NCBI GenBank assembly: GCA_013368375.1
Contig: JAACJP010000053.1
Coordinates: 62,001-126,000, forward strand
Origin: Tricholomella constricta
Lineage: Eukaryota > Basidiomycota > Agaricomycetes > Agaricales > Lyophyllaceae
DNA: 64,000 nucleotides
Direction: 5' to 3'
Positions 20,436 through 32,188 of this stretch are shown here, piece after piece. The translations under genes and the position numbers were made by a program. Within the stretch, counting starts at the first letter, position 1. Every line of letters starts with the position of its first letter. The notes under the pieces were generated by a model. The model saw nothing but the letters and a program-made list of their open reading frames with translations. It ran no database searches and was not told the origin of the DNA.

Positions 20436-20766
20436 TTGGAAGGCCCCCATGAATTTTCGAAGCTCAACTGGGGCAATTGCCCACTGCAACTACCAAGAGA
20501 AAAGACCCGGACGCTGAAGCGCGTGAGTACATTTTCAAAGTGTATCAAGGGCCTGCGGGATGTTCAGTGGGACGACATCAAGGCTGCGGCACTCATTAAT
20601 CAAGAGAAGCGAGGATCATGGCTGAAAGTAGTGCTGGATCTGGCAAGTGATGGTGCTGAGGAGTTCTGAGGAGGATGACGACGATCTTTGTGACCCCCGC
20701 TATGGTGTCGCCGTGGAAGATACTCAGGCTATGGCTAAGGGCACCGAGTCAGAGAGAATGGTCTAG
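20436..20766 (+). pseudogene. Unidentified coding remnant with frameshift
   Basis: One frame gives DVQWDDIKAAALINQEKRG and SWLKVVLDLASDGAEEF. A shifted frame then continues EEDDDDLCDPRYGVAVEDTQ to a stop at 20764-20766. The acidic tail looks coding but nothing identifies it. It may be a host gene or the 5' part of the recombinase region that follows. Confidence 0.3.
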
Positions 20767-20979
20767 TACTATGGTATTTCAATTATGGCATTATTGACTG
20801 TAGAACTGTAGCATTCGATGAACTGTATCAGCTTTTGTCCCTCCGTTAGTCGTAATTGTGCATAAGTCGAGCTTTACTCGTACTATTGAAAGTGTGTTCC
20901 AACTTGACAAAGTTGTGTGGCCTTTTGAAAAGACATGCACCAAGTAGAATTTGTCTTTACCAAGAAACCCAAGTAGGAT

Positions 20980-21470
20980 TTGAAAAGACAGACCAACTTC
21001 GCGTCTTTACCAGCTTATCTGTCTTACCGTCTTTCCCAAGCCATCAAAGTCATCAAAAAAGTGCATGTCATCTTGCTGATGTACAGGGGCACAGATATCC
21101 TCCTTACAGCCCAGGAGGTTCTGGACCCGGTGGCGCTACTTCGGGAGTACGTAGCAAAGTGTGATCTCCTCCACGGCGGCCGGCCCGCCCTGTTCCTTTG
21201 CGAGGATGGTTCACACCCAACGCGCTCTTGGTTCGAGCACAAGTTCTCTCGAGTTCTTGGATGGGATTTCGGTGGTCACTCCCTTCGGGCCGGTGGCGCC
21301 ACCTTCTACGCTGGCCTCGGATTGTCCAAGGATGTGATTCAGGCTCTTGGCCGCTGGTCCTCCTCAGCGGAAGATTTACGTGCGGGAGAACCCAGCGGTT
21401 CGCGCCGAGCTTCAGCTCGCTTCTCTTCAGCGGTGGCTTCGTTCGTGAGTTTCCGTCACGGCTCCTCGCT
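20980..21470 (+). pseudogene. Tyrosine recombinase C-terminal fragment (Crypton-like)
   Basis: The frame gives ALFLCEDGSHPTRSWFEHKF and then GGHSLRAGGATFYAGLGL...IQALGRWSS, the H-x-x-R box and the following H/W region of tyrosine recombinases, close to the type found in fungal Crypton-like elements. In a shifted frame after base 21370 the sequence continues KIYVRENPAVRAELQLASLQ, which contains the nucleophile Tyr (codon 21377-21379). One base is missing between SSSA and (W)KIY, so the catalytic Tyr is out of frame. The upstream part with the first catalytic Arg is absent. No terminal structure of a Crypton can be defined. Confidence 0.7.
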
Positions 21471-21547
21471 TTCGCATCTTTTTCCACCACCATCCACCCC
21501 GCAACAGCACCTTTACCTCTGCTTTTATAGCCTTTCTAAGCTCCTCG

Positions 21548-21849
21548 CCACCTTTCCCAACAATATCTCTGCCACTTCCTAGAATTTTTCGCCACACCTC
21601 ACAAAAAAATATATTTCGGGGTCTGCCTTGGCAGGTCCCAGTTACCTGCTACCTCTCTGCCCTCTGCTGGACACCAGGAAGGCGAAGGCGGGGTGATGGG
21701 TAACGAGTTGGGCAAGGACGGGGCAGCGGCGAAACGGGCAGAGAGGTAGCAGGTAACTGGGACCTGCCAAGGCAGACCCCGAAATATATTTTTTTGTGAG
21801 ATGTGGCGAAAAATTCTAGGAAGTGGCGAGATATTGTTGGGAAAGGTGG
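21548..21849. repeat. Near-perfect inverted repeat, arms about 115 bp, loop 73 bp
   Basis: Left arm 21548-21662 and right arm 21736-21849 are reverse complements except for about one indel and one or two substitutions. The left arm runs from CCACCTTTCCCAACAATATC to CTACCTCTCTGCCC. The 73-bp centre is unrelated. A transcript would form a long hairpin. It could be a foldback/MITE-like element or the end of the recombinase-bearing element 100 bp upstream. No target duplication is apparent. Bases 21850-22181 hold nothing else I recognise beyond the 3' flank of the Ras-GEF gene. Confidence 0.85.
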
Positions 21850-22181
21850 TGAAATGTCCTCAGATGCTTATAAACGAAGGCCTTGAGGCTTGCAGCCGCT
21901 TCAAAAAAGACGTGAGGGCGATTGAGAAGTCGGTCCCTTGTCTCGTAATCTGGCAATTTCGTCCGAGGACAAGGGCTAGCTGTCCATGGGGTTAAGGCTA
22001 AGAAAGAAACAGATTTGTTGGGGGGAGGGGGGTTGTAGCAATGAGGGGGAGAATATATGCAAGGGTATCCTAAGCATGGGAGACTGGCATAAAGTTTATA
22101 ACATGGAAAGAGGAGGAAAGACATTATGCAAGCATTCCGATGGCTTTCACAACGACAGGGAGAAACAGATAGGAGAACAAG

Positions 22182-25100
22182 TTACCAGAAAAACAATTTA
22201 CGCAAAATAGCTGCATCCCGTGGCTGGCCAGCTCCTGGGTGAGCTTCGTCGAAATCTGTATCCACAGGAGCAATTCTAGATTTTTGCAGCTGATGAACAC
22301 ACATCAGACGGTGACGTTGATCAGACTAATTTACGGAAGTCATACCTGGTCATTCATCACGGGCCGTCCAAGGAGTTCCGCAATGTGACTTCGTTCCGGG
22401 AAGTTGTAATCGCTAGCCGTTCGGCATTGTGCTTGACACTGCGCGGTACTTGAGATGAACCTCCCCATCATATTGAATTTTCCCCAATGTATCTTTGTTG
22501 AATCAGAGGAATTGAAGTCGCCATTACCCTCGTGTGCTCGGATAAGGTCAGACATATGGACTTCACTTGAGAGCGGCATTAGAAAGCGAGTAGAGATGGA
22601 TGAGAATATAACTCACAGCGCTGGGATGCATGCACCTTTCGAGTTTCGCAGAGCGAGACGATATGCGCGATGAGAGCGTATGTGCTGTAACAAGACATCC
22701 CACGATTGCAGATTTTTCGCTTGTTCCGGAGACTTTGCCTTGAATTGCTCCATTGTCTCGTCGCCCGTGAACGTTGCATTGTTGATCCCTGCGACAAACG
22801 CACGCAAGGCAGAGTAGTTGTTCAACGCCCTTAGTCTCTGGGCGATCTCGACAAATTTTTCAATCTGTTTGACGCGGGCTCGTGGGGTTTTATGACATAA
22901 GATCAGAGAGACAACCCTGGAGGCAGGGTGTCAGTAGATGTTTTCACGCCACCGACAAAAGGCAATGTACCAATCGGCAAGATGGTTTGAAACCGCATTG
23001 AAAGCGGTGATGGGCTCGCTCTCGTCTTTCTTACCAGATACGAAAGTGTAATAGAGCCAATGCCGCGGCTGAAGGAGAGCTTTAAGGAAAGGAACGATGC
23101 ATCCAGGGGAGATTATAATAACATACCTTAATATCCAAGAACAGTTTGACCTCGATTCGGGTTATCTCTTGAGCGATGTCTTCTGGCTCCAGTGCTTGTA
23201 TTTCTTGAGACAGTTTGATAAGGTCTTTGATTTGCTGCTTTTCGGATGTATCCGTCTCAAACTGCCCGGCACTCAGATTTGTCCCAGATGCCAGCATCAA
23301 GGGCAGAGGCATACTATGTTTGCGCTCTCTCAACGGCAACGATGGGAGTGGAGGGACCGGTTTCTCGTGGATGATAGACGGGGAGGGCAAAGTATCGTCG
23401 ACGGAGGAGTGTAATTCCTCCTCCTCCAATAGACTGTAAGAATCGTCACTCTCGCCTGCTATGTCGTCCATCTTCAACGCCCATGCAGCATCCAGATCGA
23501 CGAGGTTCGGCAACATCTCAAGGAAAGGGAGGAATTCGGAACCATAATGTAACAGATAGGTTTTCGATATAATCGATTTGATGAGGGCGGAGAGAGCACC
23601 TGCTGTCCCTCGAACGGCGAAGTCATATGGATAATCACGTATCCACATTTCAAGTAGATGACATATCCTGTGGGGTGTCAGAAAGGCAAGAGAGGGCGTT
23701 TCTCATCACATACCGCATCTGCGCAAAGCATGCGAACATAGGATCTCCAGAAGGGTTATCGAGTTGCCGCATCCGTTTTTGCATCGCAAGGAGGACGCTC
23801 CGTGGACTCGCAAATCGGCGATAAGTTAGGAGAAAATGAGTGATATAGGCAGGGTCTGGGCGGCCTTCAATGTCATGCAATGTAGGACTGATGGATCACG
23901 TACCGTCCCCACTCACAGCCAAAAATAAGAGCTTATCCAACAAGTCATCTAATGTTGCCCATTGCCCCGGTCGACTATCGATAGAGACAACATTAAAGCC
24001 TTAGACGCCGAGTATAAAAAGAGAAAGCTCACGATTCCCTTTCTTTGCCCTCCTGCGGTTCTGGTACGTCCACTTTGTCGTGCACCACCTCAGAACCCGA
24101 TTGATGCGGTGGTTCTGGATTTGGTTCTGGATTACCTCTCTGATACGTGTCGCTTGAAGTCGCTGAATTTGAGTGCCAAGTAGGCACTTTCGACTTCTCG
24201 TTTTCGTACAGAAGGTCGCCGGTGGAACGCGCTCGGGTGGGAGAGGTTGGAAATATTGGAGGAGATGACGGGTTTTGGGGGTTGGGAGGAGTAGAATTTT
24301 GCCCCTGAACGACACTTCTTGTCGATAATATCGAAGACGGGGCTGTGGGCGTTGCAGTCCTTGAACTCTCCCAAGGCGCTGGAGATATTAAAACATCAGG
24401 AGAGGCTGGGTTCCGATAGTTGGCATCGAAATCACTCCTATTTGCTCCTGAGAATGCGGAATTAGTTCCCAAGCTGCATGGCGCCATTTCAAACAAACGT
24501 TTATCTCGGGCAACAGCCTTCAGGATCCATTCAAAGGTGCGTCGCATTTTGAGCTTTCCCTGGTCATGCGTCTTTGCGACCTCCACTAGTCCTGCATCAT
24601 ACTGTTCAAGTATCTCCAAGGCCTTCTGGGGTTTGACCTCATGCAGCAGGTCGGACTTGCACGCGAGGACGATTAGTGGTAACTTCATGGCTTGATACCC
24701 TCCTGAAGCCTCTTGTTGATTGATATTAAGGCGCAAGATGAATTGAAACGCACGAAGGAGGCCTTCAACGGGCCTAAAAGAACGCTTATCGGATGCGTCA
24801 TAGCAGATAATAACTCCGTTTATTGTAGCAAGGGTGTCGGGCCAATCCAGTTCTCCTGGCTCCAGTGGTTCAGGTGGAACATCAATTTCAATAACGTGAA
24901 GAGGAGAATCAGGCCCATTTTCGTTACGAATAGCCCCAACGCGCCGGGAGTCTATAAAAAGATAATGATAAGCCACAGCCATGATATATGGGAAAGCTGA
25001 GATACATCGTGTGGATGTTCCTTGCATTGACAGCACGGGAACAGAGGTAGGTTCTGAGAGGCCGTGTCCTCGTAAACCTTTCTTAATGGCAACTGATTTT

Positions 25101-25948
25101 CCGCAGCCAGCAGTTCCTACAACAATCAATGTAACCGGCAGGCCAGAGGTGGATCCACGGGAAAATTGAGTGTTAATGAGCATGTGTCGTCCAGTATTCG
25201 TATAGGTACCCAAGCTCCCACTTCGAAGGCGACCCGAAGGGGCTGTTGGTGTAGGTCGTCCGGGGTAGGATTGCAAAGATGATAGGGATTGCTGCCTTGG
25301 CATGTCTTCCAGGGTACTTGAACTAGTCGAAGTGCTGACCATGCTGCTCATGCTGGAAGTTGAGCTGAGGGCGGGGGTGCGCGAAGGAAGTGGGAGCTCG
25401 CCACCACGAATGTGGGGCCGTGATTGATCCTTGAGTGATGCATGGCGGTAACGTTCGTTCATGGGGTCTGATCGCTCGACATCTGAATCAACAGTAGACT
25501 CGTCTCCGTTCCTTGTTAAGCTGACACTGGACCCACGGTTCCGTCCATACAGGAACTGATCTCGTTCCGTGCCGAGGGCTGGGGAAACACCAAAGACGAG
25601 ATTCTTGGAGGTATCAAGCGTCGAGCCTGTGCCGACCTGGTTCAAACGAGGACCAGCAGCGGGACGGACATCACGGCCAAAATGGACGAAAGAATCGACC
25701 GATATTGATTTCCGAAGGCCTTGCAAAGGAGCGAGAGACGAGGCAGACGGGAGAGAAGGAGGCTTTTCCGAATCCGCCTGTGAAGTGTATGCTGTCGCGA
25801 AAGACTCGGCAAATGAAGGTGTTGGGGAGAAGGGGATGTAATTTGAATCGTCGCCTTGGGGCAGGGATAAGGTCCTTGGAACAGGTTCGTCGGGCATCTC
25901 AAGCGGGGGTGAAGGAGACAGTAAGGGTAGTGAATGAGGCGTAGTCAT
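22182..25948 (-). CDS. Ras guanine-nucleotide exchange factor with N-terminal Ras-like GTPase domain
   Basis: ATG at 25948 (MTTPHSLPLL); stop TAA at 22184-22182. The first 260 residues are serine/proline-rich and disordered. A GTPase-like domain follows with P-loop VVGTAGCGKS (about residue 280), ICYDASDKRSF and LACKSDL (NKxD-like). Exons then give a RasGEF N-domain (PAYITHFLLTYRRFASP...) and the catalytic CDC25-type domain (NNYSALRAFVAGINNA...GACIPAL...KIHWGKFNMMGRFI). The tail RPVMNDQ splices to LQKSRIAPVDTDF and ends ILRKLFFW. It should load Ras-family GTPases with GTP at membranes. Divergent from SurE, with 142 bp between the starts. The reading frame around residues 300-330 probably includes an unremoved intron. 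Well supported as to family; exact exon edges are not. Confidence 0.85.
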
Positions 25949-26090
25949 GGCTGAGGACCACAAGGGCCCAAGGATTAGGCCGAGGTCGATGGTCGAGGCG
26001 GCGAAGAGCGAGCTGTGTATTACTGATGGGGCTCAATTCAGGAGTCAGCTGCAATCAACATGGCGACCAGACCGCCCTTTCCTCTCATCA

Positions 26091-27467
26091 ATGTCTAAAC
26101 CAAGGGTCCTCCTCACTGTGCGTGTTCCAAACTTTGGCGACGTATTTGTTCCTTACAGAGTACAGAACGACGATGGTCCTCCAGACTCCAAAGAGTCGCC
26201 GTACGTGCTGGGGCTATATCGTCACTTGACTGAGGATCTAAGTGCTACCATGCTTTCAATTACCCCCCGACTATAACTTACACGTCTTTATAAGGATGGG
26301 ACGTTAAGGTTGTTCTTCCAAGTTCGCAGAAATCTTGGATTGGTCAGTACCTCCCTTGAGGTTCTTCCATTATCTGATCATGTCTTCACAGGTATGTCGT
26401 ACCACATCAAGGAGGTCGCAAAGGGATTGTATTTTTATCCTCAACGCGACGGCAAGGGTGAAACGTCATCGAAACCAAGGTCATTGAAAGCCGGAGAAAT
26501 TGTTCGTGATCATCTGTCCTATCCTTCTCACCTGGGTTCATTTGTCTCTGCAGGCTGAATGGATACTTCTTGACGGCGTATGGCTTTTTAATTGGCATTT
26601 TTTGACACCACATCTCACGAATTGGTAGACCCCCGCGACATGTGCGAATATAGCACTCCATAACCTCTATCCCGGCCAGATCGACCTTGTGGTATGTACT
26701 CCTTTCTGTTCCCAGCATCCATTTCTGATCGCAACCATTAGATATCTGGGCCTAACCTCGGCCGAAACACGTCTGGTCAGTACCATTTCTGTTCATTACG
26801 AAAATGATGACCAACCTCCTCTGGTACAGCTGCTTTCGCGTTATCATCTGGTACCGTCGGGGCCGCTCTTTCCTCCTCTCTATCGAAAATTCGTTCGATC
26901 GCCCTCTCGTATGGAACTGTCCTCCACCCCACACCAGCAACTTTGCTTGAACCAGGGCATCGTTTGGGAGCACGTATCATTCATCACTTGTGGAACAACT
27001 GGGGTGCAGACAATGGGGGTCTCAGAAACGGGGAAGTTGACCTGTACAGCGTCAATATTCCCCTAGTGGAGGGCTTATTAACAGAGGAAAGCTTGAGGGT
27101 TTGTTCGACGACCATCTGGCGGAATTCCTATGGACAGCTGTTCAAGAATACGTCCCTCAAGACAACCAAGCCTTACTCGGAACCCGGACAAATAATATCT
27201 GCAGGACCAGATGCTTTGGACTCCACTACTCCCGAAAATGGCACACATGGGGCGACTCTCGATGAACACGAGGAATTGTCATTCAAGTTCTCACCGGATA
27301 TGAAAGATTTGATCACTCCGTCCCTCTCATCTCTACCTGTCGGTTCTGATGGGTGGGCGATATACCAAGGATGGGTTAGCGTGACACCTCTTAGGGCAAC
27401 TTTTGGAGAATCACCGGACGCGGATAAAATAGATATAGAGCAAAGGATATGGAAAATGAAACTTTAG
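26091..27467 (+). CDS. SurE-like 5'/3'-nucleotidase (acid phosphatase)
   Basis: ATG at 26091; stop TAG at 27465-27467. Eight GT-AG exons join cleanly. MSKPRVLLT joins NDDGPPDSKESPYVLGLYRH, completing the metal-binding NDDG motif across intron 1. Then come RWDVKVVLPSSQKSWIG, EIAEWILLDG, TPATCANIALHNLYPGQIDL, VISGPNLGRNTSA, the second core motif, and AFALSSGTVGAAL. The family dephosphorylates nucleoside monophosphates with a divalent metal, and conserved Asp and Asn are present. The roughly 100-residue C-terminal extension (to WKMKL) is usual for fungal forms. No break was seen. Divergent from Ras-GEF and convergent with GH16, 49 bp apart. Confidence 0.88.
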
Positions 27468-27516
27468 GCATACAGCGAGAGGAAAACTAAATAACATTTA
27501 TGTCCTCCAGAGTTAT

Positions 27517-29353
27517 TTACAATGCGGACGAGATTGAGATGATAGCGAAGATATAAATAAATAGACTGCGTGCGTGGCTTGCAAACAGGGAAGCGGACTC
27601 ATTGGTGATACGTCCCTTGATCGGTTGTTTTCTATATACTTTCAAAGAATTGATACTCCAGGTTGCGTTCTGAGAGTGATTGAGAAGTGAAAAAGAAAGG
27701 AAAATTGAATTAGAACCTACCACGAAATTTCCTGGATCCATCAACCTGTCATCGCATGTTCCAGGGCAACCTGAAGTAGCGTAAGAGTTTCCCGCCCAGT
27801 CACCTGAAAAATATTTAGGGAAGATCGTTTAAATGAAACAACAAAACACACCACAGAACGTTATGTCTGATGACGAGAACAATCAGAGTCTCCCGGGACG
27901 TACACAGGTAAATGAGACGAACCGAATATAATGGAATGGTTTACAAAGTATTTCAAGGGGTCACAATTCTTTGGCTCAAGAGCCGCAGAGGGAGCACCCC
28001 ACTGGGATGGATCTGGGCTGCCGTCTATGATATCCTTGGGAACAGCCGCACGATAAAAAGACCCTTCAGACGAAACGTTCAGCGGGATAGGTGTAGGAAT
28101 AAAACCAACGCACAAACGGCAATCCCGTTTTCATCCCATTTCATTGCAAAGACACCTCCACCTATTGAATCAAAGTAGGGGCCGTATGATGCCCTGCTCC
28201 ACTCAATGATACCGCAACCTGAATTTTGATTCTTTCGTCCGTCGCAATCGAGATTGTCCTTGCCATTCAGTTGCTACGAGGAGGGTGACAAGGACGATCT
28301 GTTTGGATTCGAAAAACACACCCGCAATCTAATAAACATACCACGACATTTCCCGTAAAGTTTGCTCCCGGCGTCAGGGTACAGCCTTACATTGAGATGT
28401 CAGATACATGAACCTGATCGCATGGATTACTAACCATCTTTGGTGTGCCATGCCACCTGGTTGTGTTGGTTATCATGCACACCTTCAATAATATCAATTT
28501 CGCCAGCCTTTGAATAATAACGATGAGCTTCCTTGGATGCGCATCAAAAAGCACCATACATCTGGCCATACTTGACCATTCCCAAGCGTCCAAAACGCTG
28601 GCCAGGTGCCTGTCAGAGAATTGAGCTCATGTCGTGGGTCTGATCATTTAAGGTACGCACCACATCCCCAAGGTGCTCTGTTGAGATCAAGAATAAACAG
28701 GCCCGTGGTATATTGGGCATAGCTTGAAATTCGAACACTGTGGAGGTGTTAATTCGAAAAACACGTTCGAAATGCGAAACGTACCTTTCCCGATATACGC
28801 CCTTGTCTAGCCATGTGCTGTCATCCCCCTTCATTATCACGACGCCATCGTCCTGCGTGTATACCAGGTTCCGCTCAAACGCTCTACTCCGGTTGACATA
28901 GCTGGAGGCAGCATCAATAAGGTTGTCGATAAATATTTGTGGGTTTCCACTGACTTAACATGTCCGCTAGAAGCAGGTCAATCAGGATCCTCTGTGGAAA
29001 AGGCTCGGACGACTTACTTGGTCGGATCACCATCACTGAAGAATGCGAAACCGCTGCCAATACCTATTAGCACTGCCATGTATTCGACGACTTGGAGCAA
29101 CTCACTCAAAGAAGGTTTTCCCTGAATATTCATCCTGTGGAAGCCAGAGAAATGTGGACCCATCAGGGTTCGTGTTGAGATTGCTTCGCCTCACGATCGA
29201 ACGTGGTGTTAAATCGATTTGTTTCGTTACATTCGCAAGACATATGGATGCCAAAAGACCTGCTTGCTGGTCTATTTGTAGGCGAGAGTTCGCCATACAT
29301 GACGGAATCTTCAGTACCACGAGAAACGCAAAGTGAGCAATATTTGAGAGCAT
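27517..29353 (-). CDS. GH16 family glucanase, secreted or membrane-anchored
   Basis: Likely ATG at 29353 with a hydrophobic leader (MLSNIAHFAFLVVLKIPSCMA); stop at 27517-27519. Spliced exons give DEYSGKTFFD, DGDPTNGNPQIF, NLVYTQDDGVVIMKGDD, SVRISSYAQYTTGLFILDLN, GTWPAFWTLGNGQ, then AGEIDIIEGVHDNQHNQVAW with the GH16 catalytic ExDxxE (about 28481-28503). Further on: CGIIEWSRASYGPYFDS, VWSFYRAAVPKDI, CGDWAGNSYATSGCPG and NATWSINSLKVYRK. The family cleaves beta-1,3(-1,4)-glucans, probably in wall remodelling. The C-terminus ends in a hydrophobic segment (SLFIYIFAIISISSAL), consistent with a GPI signal or membrane anchor. Exon assignment near the N-terminus is the weakest part. Confidence 0.85.
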
Positions 29354-29659
29354 GTCCCTGCGACGAAAGGGCCTTTCACGTCTCGAGTATGAAGCAAGAT
29401 GGATGTATGGAGGATAGGCACTCCCCGAGTGGTGCTCGGGATGTGCAAACCACGCCCTCGGTTAGTTGCCTCGTGTTGGCGATGTAACTTTGCCCGGAGC
29501 GGCCATCAAACTATTCTCCATCATTTCAGTTGTTCAATCTCATTTCAAGCTCTAATTTGTTGTCAATGCTGAGGCGTAAGAACCTCTTTTGCCATATTTG
29601 CATAATTGTTCAACGCAAGGAGCATGGAGAAAGATAGTATATAGCAAGAGAAGAAGAAA

Positions 29660-30470
29660 TCAACGGTAGCGGCGAAGGCTGAGTGTGTTGTGCTTCTTCC
29701 AGGTGGAGCGAGCAGGCGCATGGTTGTGACGGTGACCCTTGCCCAATCCACGGTTCTGCGAAGAGCGTAAGACAATGAGGGAAAAACTTTGGTGGCGCAA
29801 CTAACCTGCTTGCCGATGCTCGTGAGACCACGGGCCTCCCGACGTTTGTGCACAGGCTTCGTGATCCAGTTGATCCTGGCGTCACGACGAATCTGGAGTT
29901 GGATGAGCAAACATTGCAACTTGGGCCAGAAAGAATACATACAGCCTTGTGACTCGGATCGACCAAGATAACTTCGTAGTATTTGTACACGCCATCCTGA
30001 TTCACCCAGTACGAGTTCAAAACCCGCAAATTTCCGCATCGTCTGCCTACACGCTCCTCTGCAGTACTCCTCAGGCCACGCTGGAACTTGAGTTGGTTTA
30101 CACCATGGTGAACGGGCTTGCCATACGTGGCTCCTGCGAACAAATAATCAGTCCAGAATTTAGATGCAACGAATCTTACAATCCTCACCCTTGGGAGCGT
30201 GCTTCTTGCGGTTACCACGTCGGACACGGACACGGTAGATAACGTAACCCTGCTTGGCCTTGTAGCCGAGACGACGCGCCTTGTCAGGGCGAGAAGGGCG
30301 GGATGCGCGATGGATCACATTAAGTTGGCGGTACTCCCAGCACCTGGCAGAGCTGCTTAAGTACAAAAACGATGTCTGGACGAGACCAAGTACCGAACAC
30401 GGAGAAGGAATCGGAGGACGTCCGACTGCTTCTTCTTGTAGAGTTCACCAATGTATTTGTAGGCGCCCAT
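29660..30470 (-). CDS. RPL15: 60S ribosomal protein eL15
   Basis: ATG at 30470 ([19 protein letters not shown]). Five exons: ...[19 protein letters not shown]...[27 protein letters not shown]...[28 protein letters not shown]...[23 protein letters not shown] and end at TGA 29662-29660. The near-complete match to the universally conserved eL15 sequence makes this the surest host gene. It is a core large-subunit protein acting in the cytoplasmic ribosome after nucleolar assembly. Length of about 200 codons is normal. Several small introns are typical of basidiomycete ribosomal protein genes. Bases 30471-30744 upstream hold its presumed promoter and no gene. Confidence 0.95.
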
Positions 30471-30744
30471 CTTGCGGCTAGGGCAGAGGTCGTTTTGTGT
30501 TAATGCTCGGTCATTATGCAGAAGTTGCGGACATACCTAATGTTTTGAGGTTGCTGAGGCCGGCGCTGATAATATTTGCCAATGCACTCTGAGGCTTGGG
30601 AACGACTGTGTAGTACCACCGGCATCTTCCGTAGCCCTTCCCCGATCGAGTTTGGATCGAGTAGATTCAAACAAACCCGACTATTGGATGAGAATGAGAT
30701 TGAATTCCCGACTACATTACATCAGCAACTCAGGTAATAATACC

Positions 30745-31649
30745 CAGGGGGGAACCAATCGTGCAATCCGTAACCGTGAAATGATGATCATTGATACCGT
30801 CCGCACCCCTCCGTGAGAATTGATGAGTCTGACAGCCGAAGCGCCGCTGTCACTGTCGGCATCACGGCACTTCCGAATTGGGAGGGCGTGGGCGTCAGCG
30901 CGCTCGAGGCCGTCTCTCATGTTCCTCAAAACATAAACACTTGTTATTATTGCTTATTCCTGTCTGGATCTTTTATCCCTTGGCTGTAAGGCCTGAGTAA
31001 GTGATGTAACTGTGTCAGATATACCTCTCTTCCCACTCTCCATGTCTTCAACTATCACTGCAAGCCCATCACTATCTGGTATGGTGTTTTCCTGCCTCCA
31101 TTTATTAGTCAGTTCAGTCTGAACTCCCATATCTATCTCTTCCTTCTTTGTAATAAATGTATCCACCACGAGCTGGGCAGGTATCTCAGGTGGCTTCCCA
31201 TCTACAGAATGATCAATGAGAAGATGGAACATCATATTATATTTCCAGATTGTTTTTGGGCCAGCCAGAGAAGGAATGCATAAAGGGCAGTGTATGGGAA
31301 CAAGCTTCACAATTGCAAAGCGGAGATCACATATAACAGAATGGACCCCATTATGTGGACCTATGATGGTTGTGAGGTTAGCACCATCACTGAAGGCCAC
31401 AGTGACTGGATGAAGCACTGGGGGTACTGGTGGGGTCATGGATGTTTGCCGATGGGCTATAGATGGGGGGAAACTGCGAGAGATAGATAAACTGCGGGGG
31501 AGCACGACTTGCCGCCCAAGCTCGCCCCATTCGGAAGCGCCGTGATGCCGACAGTGACAGCGGCGCTTCGGCAGTCAGACTCATCAATTCTCACGGAGGG
31601 GTGCGGACGGTATCATCATTTCACGGATTGCACGATTGGTTCCCCCCTG
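30745..31649. mobile_element. 905-bp TIR DNA transposon (hAT-like, non-autonomous) with captured ORF
   Basis: Terminal inverted repeats start CAGGGGGGAACCAATCGTGC at 30745 and end with the complement at 31649. Arms of about 148 bp (30745-30892) and 137 bp (31513-31649) are similar apart from two short indels and a few substitutions. Flanking 8-bp direct repeats ATAATACC (30737-30744 and 31650-31657) are exact. An 8-bp TSD and a CAGGG terminus suit the hAT superfamily. No transposase is encoded, so it would need one in trans. The inside holds an ORF on the minus strand. Confidence 0.9.
30954..31439 (-). CDS. ORF inside the TIR element, C2H2-like finger protein
   Basis: ATG at 31439 (MTPPVPPVLHPVTVAF); 161 codons to a stop at 30954. 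One segment, HCPLCIPSLAGPKTIWKYN...MFHLLIDH, spaces Cys-x2-Cys and His-x4-His like a degenerate C2H2 finger. The C-terminal part is charged (KKEEIDMGVQTELTNKW). It lies entirely between the inverted repeats. This resembles a host gene fragment carried by a non-autonomous element, though it could be a relic of the element's own protein. No function can be given. Confidence 0.5.
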   Translation of the reverse strand: MTPPVPPVLHPVTVAFSDGANLTTIIGPHNGVHSVICDLRFAIVKLVPIHCPLCIPSLAGPKTIWKYNMMFHLLIDHSVDGKPPEIPAQLVVDTFITKKEEIDMGVQTELTNKWRQENTIPDSDGLAVIVEDMESGKRGISDTVTSLTQALQPRDKRSRQE

Positions 31650-31657
31650 ATAATACC

Positions 31658-32160
31658 TTGTTGGGAAGAGATGAGTGGTAAGTAGAGAGGTAATAAGTAA
31701 TTAGAGACAATAGGTAGGTAAAGTATTCAGAGGTGGAAAACAGCCTTAAGTAAATCAGGAACATGATAGGGAGTATATGATGTGATTGGGGAGAGGACTC
31801 CTGTTTAGTCAGCCTCTCCCAGTCTGCTACTTTTCGTACGAGCTTATGACCTGTGCATTCAGCATGGTGCTTGCAAAGTTGGCCATGCCCGGTGTCTCCA
31901 GCTTATTGTGGTGCTCTGCCAGCTTGATGGGGCACAGTTTTAGATCAGAGCATATTGTACAATAAGAAATCTTCATATAGTTACTTTACACTACCATATA
32001 CAGTCAATAAATAGAGCAATAAAAATAACCACACATGTCCATACTTGTAACGGGTATTACTGAACATGGTAGCAATCATTGTTTGTCATTGTTTATTTCT
32101 GAAGTTCAGTGTGAACCTAACCCAACCTTTTTTAAACACCCTTGTTTCAAGGGAACACCC
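31658..32160. other. Non-coding stretch without recognised features
   Basis: AT-rich, no convincing ORF, RNA gene or repeat seen. A local hairpin-like GGGGAGAGGAC...CTCTCCC near 31790-31830 is the only structure noticed. Confidence 0.5.
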
Positions 32161-32188
32161 CTAACTCAAATTTCAATTATATTGTGAC

